A model generated the notes under the pieces. It saw nothing but the letters and a program-made list of their open reading frames with translations. It was not told the DNA's origin and searched no databases. Positions 51,801-60,800 of a stretch of 64,000 nt of DNA are shown here, one piece after another (the first letter of the stretch is position 1; each line of letters opens with the position of its first letter). The stretch is from Strigops habroptila. Its lineage: Eukaryota; Chordata; Aves; Psittaciformes; Psittacidae. The DNA lies in NCBI RefSeq assembly GCF_004027225.2, contig NC_044282.2, forward strand, positions 64,221,725 to 64,285,724, in the 5' to 3' direction. The translations under genes and the position numbers were made by a program.

Positions 51801-54800
51801 AACTACAAAAGGGGATATTTTAATGAAACTTTACTGAGCTAACTTCTGTGTCTGAGTATAGACTTCTAGCAGCCTTTACATATTTAATGCCTTGAAGCCA
51901 GTGTCCCACTTGCAGATGATGCCCATTGACAAAGTTTATATTGTATGGTTTCATCACAGACCTCTAATTACTTTTTGGTAAACTGAATCTCTTTAAAAAC
52001 AAACAAACAGAAACAGTTGGACTGTGCCATCACAAGATGCTTTGTGGTTTGTTTTTTTCCCTCAGGTGAAAAATGTGTTTTCTATGAATGCAAAGGAAGG
52101 CAGAAAAAAGTCAATACGTGCCTTGGTGGCTATTGGAAATGGTAAAGGAGCTGCAGGTATGTGCATTTACTGTACGTAAAAGATGCCAAGTTAATCATTG
52201 TTTGTAATAGGACTTTGAGAGGCAAGGTTGATTTAAAGGGACTTTTAATATATAAAAAAAAAAAACCAACAAACTCAACCTTTTTTCCACTTGGCAATAT
52301 TGAAATATCTGTAAGAATTTTGAGTTTCATCTATAAAAGATTTATAATCAAACTATGTATGTATTCATTTGGACACTTTGTTTTGTATCAAAGGACCAAA
52401 GAAGCTAGATCTGCTGAAGTGAAATGATTTTCATTCAATCTACCTTGACATTGTTGGACTACAGAGTTAGTGAAAATGGTTGTCACATCCTCTTATTCAT
52501 TCCATACAGTCAGTTGATGCCCTGCTCTGAGCTGACTGCAAATACTCTGAGACTGCTGTGAAATCTCTTTATCACTACCACAGCTGACCTGGAAAATAGG
52601 AGTAGGTCTGAGAGTTGAGAGAGATTAGGTAGCAGTTTGTAAACTGGCAGTCAAAGCAGACTCTGTTCTTTGTTCTACAGACATGCATTTTTTTTGCAGA
52701 TGCACTATTCTGTACAACCTGGTTTTGATACTCCCTGTTTCACTAATAGAAACCCAGTCTGCATTGCTTTTAGGGTCTTGGAGCTCTTACCTGCATCAGA
52801 TTCCTTTTGGTTTTCTTCATTCCCTTCTTTCTTTTTAAGCAGAAGGCTGGACTCTTTTTGGCCGAAACGGTCACCATTATTCATAGAATCATAGAATCAT
52901 AGAATCGTAAGGGTTGGAAAGGACCTTAAGATCATCTAGTTCCAACCCCCCTGCCATGGGCAGGGACACCTTGCCCTAAACCACGTGGCTCAAGGCTCTG
53001 TCCAACCTGGCCTTGAACACCGCCAGGGATGGAGCATCCACAACCTCCCTGGGCAACCCATTCCAGTGCTTCACCACCCTCACTGTAAAGAACTTCTTCC
53101 TTATATCTAATCTAAACTTCCTCTGTTTAAGTTTGAACCCATTACCCCTTGTCCTACCACTACAGTCCCTAAGGAAGAGTCCCTCCCCAGCATCCTTGTA
53201 GACCCCCTTCAGATACTGGAAGGCTGCTATGAGGTCACCACGCAGCCTTCTCTTCTCCAGGCTGAACAGCCCCAACTTTCTCAGCCTGTCTTCAATTGTT
53301 TGGTACAAGTTTGGACAAATACACAAAATAAATAATATTTGTTTCATTTGACAACAAGCAATTGGCATCCAATTATTAGGTATTCATAACTGCTAAACTG
53401 GTACTTTCTATGGTTTCTGTGGTTTTCTCTGGACCATTTTCGGAGTATGACCTGTGCAGTGGAGTGGAAATAACAGATTCTAAATGTGGTTGTGAAGTTC
53501 TCTGTTTTTCCCCCTTTGCTTTATGAAGGTCCTGCCTCATCTATTTCTCAGTAATAAAGTGACTCTTTTCTTTCTTGCAGGTTTTGCAATGGGGAAAGCA
53601 GGTGACAGGATGAATGCTTTACGGAAAGTATGTTGCTTGGATGACTTGTTGCTTGATGACAAGCACATGTAATTCATACCTACACTTTTTTTTATGGTCA
53701 ATATCTTTTGTAATGTATGCAAAGAAGCAAGTCCATATACATGATTTATCTGCCTTGGTACAAGTAATCATAGAATCATTAGGTTGGAAAAGACCTTTAA
53801 GGTTGTAGAGTCCAACCATAAACCTAACACTGCCAAGTCCACCACTAAACCAGGTCCCTAAGCACTATGCCTTTAAATACCTCCAGGGTTGGTAACCACT
53901 GCCCTGGACAGCCTGTTCCAATGCTTGCTAACCTTTTCAGTGAAGAAATTTTTCCTAATATCCAATCTAAATCTACCCTGGCACAACTTGAGGCTGTTTC
54001 TTCTCATCGTATCACTTGCTACTTGGGAAAAGAGACCAACACCCACCTTGTTACAACCTCAGTAGTTATAGAGGGTGATAAGTTCTCCCCTTGGTCTCTT
54101 CTCCAGACTAAACAAACGCAGTTCCCTTAGTTTTTCCTTATAAGACTTCTGCTCCAGACCCTTCACCAGCGTCATGCTCTTCTTTGGGCACACATAATGA
54201 GGTTGCTTTGCAATGAGATTTTTTTAATGCACTCTTTATTTTATTTCTGCTCCCTTTTCTATGGCATATACCTATACCCCACGGTCACTTGTTTCCAATG
54301 CTATATGGCATACAATCTGCTTACACAGTTAGTGTGTAGAAAATTTTGTCTTACACATGCATAATGACCATAATTAAAGGCTCCTTTAGACTTCAAAATG
54401 TTACTTGTCCATCTACATTAATCTGGTTTGTGTTATAATGCTCAACTAAGCTATCAATGTAACAATGCTAAAATACACAAAGTTTGATAAAGTTGTTACT
54501 GTATTGAGAATTTTCAAAAAATATTAAATCTAGTTGGAGGAAGCAGTTCTTTACAGAGAACATTTTCATTTCCATAAAGTAAATGTATTAGATGTAGCCA
54601 TCCTGTCTCCAAAGGTTTCTTTCTTGCTTTTTTTTTTTCATTGTCTAGTTAAGTGAACAGTACATTTCCAATACTTTGCAGAAAAAAATCAAGAAAAAAA
54701 ATGTTTTCTACTTTTATTCCCTAGGCAAAGAATAAAGCAATACGCTGCTTACATTTTATAGAGCGGTATCAGAACCACACTAGTAAGTATTATGATTTTC

Positions 54801-57800
54801 TTAGACTCTAGATCAGTACTGAATGTACCAACAAGAACTGACTGCAACTTGTTACAAAGCATAAAAAGACGTTAACTAAAACCTGTCTGATCTCATGCAT
54901 TGTATTAGTATTATTCATGCATTATTTTGCTTCTTTAGCATGCTGTGTGAAATCTCAGCTCCAGACTCTTTTAGCTAGATGGTGGTCGTGTCAGAGTACA
55001 TAGTCTGTCAATCCCTGTATAAAATAAATTGCCATTAACGGAAATGAATATGTGGTTTATCACTTCTCTATGGTGAACTCCTCTGTGCTTTTCGCCTTTG
55101 TATGTCAGAGATGATTCCCTGTTGGGTCAATCCATGTATTGCTGACAGAGCTCAGCAGCCAGGGAGAATGTAGGCTGGAGAAATATGATGTTTCATGGTT
55201 GCTTTTTGTTAATTCAGTTTAATACCAAACATGTCCTCTCTGATGTCAGACATGGTACCAGTATACCAAATATTCAGGTATCTTTCAGAAAAAAATTGAA
55301 AGATAGTACCTTAGAGAGTAAATGAATAACCAAGTCATTGTGGAGGTAAATATTCAGTATAATAAAACCAGCTTACAAATACAAAACTGCAGTTACCTTC
55401 ACATATCTATTCCTTGAGCATTATTATTTCACACTGTTTAGGATCTGATTAAAAACTGGTGGCATTTCCACCATGTTTTACGTTCTATTTAACATAGAGG
55501 TCCTCTATGAGCCATCTTGACTGCAGTGCTCGAATCCACTGTGCAGAGACTGAACCACAGAATCAGATGTATATAACAGCCACCCACCAGAGGATATGAG
55601 GTTGGGGTTCATTTTGAAGCAGAGAGAAGCAGGAAAATTGTAATGGTAAATACTCTGTATGGAAAATCCAAGAATGCTGAAGCCTCTGGGGAAATCTTAT
55701 GTTAAAAGCTGAATTATTATTAGAAGAATCTGAGTATGTGGAAGAAGGCTAAATTGAATCACGTGACCTCACTTCAGAGCTAGGTAAGGATCATTGGAGA
55801 TAAACACACACTTCACATTTTTCAAGTGGAGCTTGGTTTTGTATACAATAGTAACATAGTATTCACAGATGTGGAAACTTTCCTAATCTATTCCAGAAAT
55901 TTACCTCCATTAGTCCTTACTATTAAAGAACTCAGAAGAGAGTAAAACCAGCTTCCCATTCACAGTTCTGAAAAAGAAAGGTACTCCTTAAATGCGCTGA
56001 GCTAAAGCTTTTCTAGAAAGAAGAATTTAGCTGTAATGCCTATTGGTTTTTTTTTCCTCCCCTCCAGTTTACCATGACATTACAGTGAAATTTAAAAGAA
56101 CAACCATCCGCATGAAGAAGCAAAACAAAGGTAATTAAAGCTGCCTAGAAATGTTGAAGTTTTATCAATTACTGACTGGTATTTATTTGATAAAGTTAAT
56201 TTGTGCAGTGCCTGTTCACTTCAGAAATGGATCATTTGGTGCTAGTTTATGTTTTAAATGCTAAAGATGATCAGTTGGTTTTCGTTAGAAATACCTACTG
56301 TTGGTGACATGGTTTTGTTATTGTAAATCGGGGTTTGTGCCTCTTACACTGGTGGGAGCTCCATTTGTGGTTTTCTTTCATGCTTCCTAAGTGTAGATCC
56401 TCCTGACCATCTTTTTATACATCATATGCCTGGAAATGGTTTCTAAGAATTAGTTGTTGCATCAGCTTCCCAGGGATCTAGGTGAGGCTGATTAGCCTGT
56501 AATTTCCTGGGTCCTCCAGTACCTCAGCCTTTTCTGTGTCCTCTGTCACCAGGTCCTCTGCCCTCTTCAGCCCTTGGCCTGACAGCAGACTGCTGGAAAT
56601 GGGGGATGCATACTTAGATGATGATTTTGCCTGGTTCTTTTTTCCCTCGTTTATTTGTCAGAGTATCATGCTGACCCGTGTCAGAATACATGTCCAGTTC
56701 TATCACATCAGCACTTTTAGCCTTGGTATCTTGCTGCTGCCAGTTTTGGCCAGTTCTTTGCCTTGTCTGAGTATCTTGCCAGTCTTTTCAGTTATACAAC
56801 ACGTTCACATATACAACACATTCACATATAACCAAGTATCCTCCAAGAATCAGGAAACACTTTTTCATTTAATGAGTATTTTCTCTGTTTTATAACTGAT
56901 GGAACTAGATTGTACATTTCCTGAAACAGGTTTGATGCTGTCAAGAAAAAATTGTGCTTATGTCCAATGTGCTGTGGACAGCAGGCATCATTGGCCTTAT
57001 TAAGAAGTGTAATGGTAGATTAGTGTGCAAAGTTTTGTAGCGAAATTGCATGTGTGTGAGGGAGGCCTCATTATGTGGTCATGACCTGAAAACAAGCTGT
57101 AACATTATATATCTATGCAAAATAGAGTTTTTAAGGGATGATATAGATAGAGCTCTTGCTGATTTTACCTTAATCTCTGACAGGCTTTTGTGCTGTACTC
57201 TAAGGGGAGGATGATAGCAGCAGCAGGAGCTGGCTGTAATTTTAGAACAATTAAATAACTTGTGAGCGTACTACAGAACAAGCTTTAACATGAGGCAGGC
57301 CCTGGACTTCATGTCTGCCACCATTCCAGATCACTCGTGTTTTTATAGCACATGCCAGCTGGACAGAGCCTACCAGGAGTATTGCTCATCTGTGCTGTAG
57401 AATATGCTACCTTTTGGAGTGTGGACAGCTCTTAATCTTCATCTCTGATTTGACTTCAGAATTACAGTAGTCATGAGACTACTCTGCTAACCACATCGAT
57501 ACACTCCTAAGTACTGTAAATTAGTTCCTAATGTGAATTAATAAGGGGAAACGCAGAGCAGTTTGTCAAATACACTTATGTGGCTGTGAAGCCCAGCACT
57601 GATACCCTGTAGCTGTAATTAATAGGTATAAGCAATTAAAGTTATTCATAGTTTTCACATTAGGCATATGTAGACTTAAAGTATACCCTCTGTTTGCTGC
57701 TGGCATTACAGCTGTATGGTTATGTATACTGAAGCCTCTCACTTTGCATAATTACAGCTAGCAGTTTATTTCCAGTTCCTGTACAGACTCAGGCAGCTAT

Positions 57801-60800
57801 CTCAGCAAATGATCACAACAAAGCCTAATTTTTCAGTAGAAAAGGTAAAGTCACTGTTAAAATTAAAAGTTCCATTCTTGAATTTATTCCTAGTCCCTGC
57901 AAAGTGGAGAAAAACCCCATCATATAGTCAGGATTACATACTAGACAAGTGAAAATCCAAGTTAAAAAAGTAATGTGAAGTGAGCATGTGAATGTGAGCT
58001 CCTAGTCCCTTAGTGTGGATTTAAAGTGGGTGGTTTACTTCCAAAGTCTTGTTAGTGGCTACCCAGAAAATCTAATGTAGATTTCCTTAACAGTTTGTGT
58101 TAGATTATGGGAGGGATAAATTTTAAATACTACTTTTGGTTACCTTTATATCTTTTCCAGTGTAAGAAAATGTTTTACATTTAAATGACCCTTTTCTCTT
58201 ACATAGGTCTCACTGAATTAAACCGCAGTAAGGCAGCATGCCTGCCACAGACAAGTTTAAAATGTCTGACCCCAGCTTTTTTTCCACAGCTGGAGTTTGC
58301 AGTTGGAATCCTTTGCTTTTGTGTTCAGAATAAATTTTGTTCAGTGACTGATGGACTGGTTTGCTGGCTTCTGTTTTATGTATTAACAGTCTGCAGAAGC
58401 CTGACTGAGATCAGATGGGAGAAAAGCACAATAAAAATGCCAGAAATGAAATGCTTTAAAAGGCACTGAAAATGAATCTTTGACAAACAGCCTTTCAGAG
58501 GTCATTCACGTGTAATTGTGTCTAAAACTTGACTTTGTCTTGTAGCATAGAAAACAGTATTTTCTCAAATCACAGAATCACAGAATGGTTTGGGTTGGAA
58601 GGGACCATCCAGTTCCAACCCCCCTCCCATAGGCAGGGACACCTTCCACCACACCAGGTTGCTCATTTAGCCAAAACGATTCTGCATGCATCATGTGTAA
58701 ACCGTCCTGACCCCAGCGCTATTAATGCTCCAGCCACTGTGTTTTTCCCTTCACCATTATAGTAACTAAAAGGGAAGGTTGTTGTTCTGTACACTGGAGA
58801 AAGAAATTTTCCTTTCAGAATTGCTTCAGGTGGGACTTTGTCTCTAGTGGCCAGGTCAGACATAAGGCAAAAATTAAATTGCACATGTGAGGGATAGGCA
58901 GTACAAATGGCAGAACAAATGGCTTTGGATGGTCATAGTTTCTTTTCTAATTATAGATTAAAAGAAAAGGAGACATATTGGCACAATAAAACATGCAGCA
59001 CTGGAATAGACTTCTTTTCCTTATTTACTCAGCAGCAAGACTGTCCCCCAGAGTGGACTAATCAATAACCTGCTTTTCAGCTTTTAAGTAAGATACATTA
59101 GAACTATCACAAACCAATTTTTAAAGACTAATAGAACTAGGCCCCGTGAAACAAAACTCTCTGGGGAGCAAGAGAGCAAAATTAGACTCCTCAAAATATA
59201 ACTCCTTCATTAAAATCTGACAAGTCTAAGAAAACATTTGCTAATATATTACAGTTATGCACTGGAGCTAATATAACACTCTATGATGGAGATGGATGTA
59301 GATGATACACAAACCTCTGTTGTGTTTGTGGATTTTGAAATATGTTTGTCTTGCCTCCCCACTCACCTATAAATTTCAAGTTGTTACAGTTACAGGCTTG
59401 TAATTTAGCTTTTTTTTTTTTATGATCTTATTACTTTGAACAATAAGTTGAAAACAAATGAGTGTTGCAACACTCATTTGTTCTTTAAGCTTAATGAAAA
59501 TAATTATTTTTCCTAGAAATGTATTTTGCTATGTTTCCAGTAATTTTAGCTCCACGGAGACCGTTACCTTCATTTCCATTCCATCCTTCACGCTGTGCCG
59601 CTAATGCAATAGCAAAGTGTAATTCATGCCAGTTGCTGGGCCAGGAGAAAGGAAGTGATGTCTCAGCACAATACCTTGATAATCAGTGCAATCTTACTCT
59701 CTTGGCAGTGCATAGTATTCTACTAGCTTTTGTAAGCTGAAGGGGAAAAGCATAACTTTTACATGGCTGGTGGCTAGAGGCTATTGTATTTTGCATAGAC
59801 TGTGAAGCTGGTGAATTGCTGTTGCTGAGTCAGGCAAGTAACAGGTTCACATTTTGGAGATCAACTACCAAGTGTGAATTTGGTCTGAGTCAGTGCCATG
59901 ATGCCTTCTTGAATTTGCAGGCAGCCTCATCCCACTTTCACTGCTCAAAGCTTTGCTTACCAAGAGCTGCATAAAATGTGATAGGTTTTTTATGGCTACC
60001 CAAAGGCCTGTGAGCAGCAAGAGACACCAGTGCCAGTGGGCACTCAGCCTCTTTCCCAGCAGCTCTGTGTTTAGATTGGACTTTTCTATTGGACCATTAT
60101 TGCCCATGGACTTGGACTTCCCTTTTCCTTTCCTCTCTATTTTTCTTTGACTGCTCTGTGTCTGATAGAGGTCTTAAGCACAATCTCAGCCTTTAGGAAG
60201 GCACTGCAGGCCTCTCATCCAGCAGCAATCTTCCTGGGAATGAGAGACACTGACATTGCTTCTACTGCTGGGTCCTTTTGGAGGGATGCCCAAAGGACAG
60301 AAGTGCTTGAGCACACCAGCTGTTTTGAGCAGTAACTTCACAATAGGAGACCAGTTTAAATCCCTCCATCATGTATATGAACCAGGACTTTAAAGGCAGA
60401 TTTACCATCATTAGGAATTACTGAAGCTGTTACTCAGCAGCTGATCACCTGAAATTGCACAGGAAGTGGTTTTGAAGCTATGTAGGTATTGCTTTTTAGA
60501 AGAGACAGTCTTGGTTGTGATCCAGTTGCATTTGGATCCTCTACCCTTCTAATGGCTTCTTTTTAATACTCTTTTAAGTAAACTTGTTGCCTTGCTTCTC
60601 TACTAATATATTATTATTGTTGTTGTTGTTATCATTATCAGCAGGAAGTACTAGTGTTATTTTTCTGCTGAGTGGGAAAAGGAAATTGCCTTTTGTTTGG
60701 TCAATGTTCCCAGGGTGGGAGGGTATGTTTTTGGAAGATTCATCTAAAGCTGCCAGTGGTACTTCTAAGGAGTACTACCCAAACTTGCCATATTAAACAA

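Larger units (their letters stand above)
42002..52065 (+). other. MRPS5: MRPS5 intron 5 (10.1 kb)
   Basis: GT-AG intron, phase 0. It contains an old minus-strand CR1 (42519-42970), a well-preserved + strand CR1 (44365-45152), an unclassified purine-rich block (49140-49830), a G-run cluster (50738-50769) and an AT-rich tract (51090-51240). No exon recognised. Confidence 0.85.

Noticed and set aside
52976..53368. 130-codon minus-strand frame
   Set aside because: CR1 ORF2 tail joined by chance to upstream unique sequence; not a gene.
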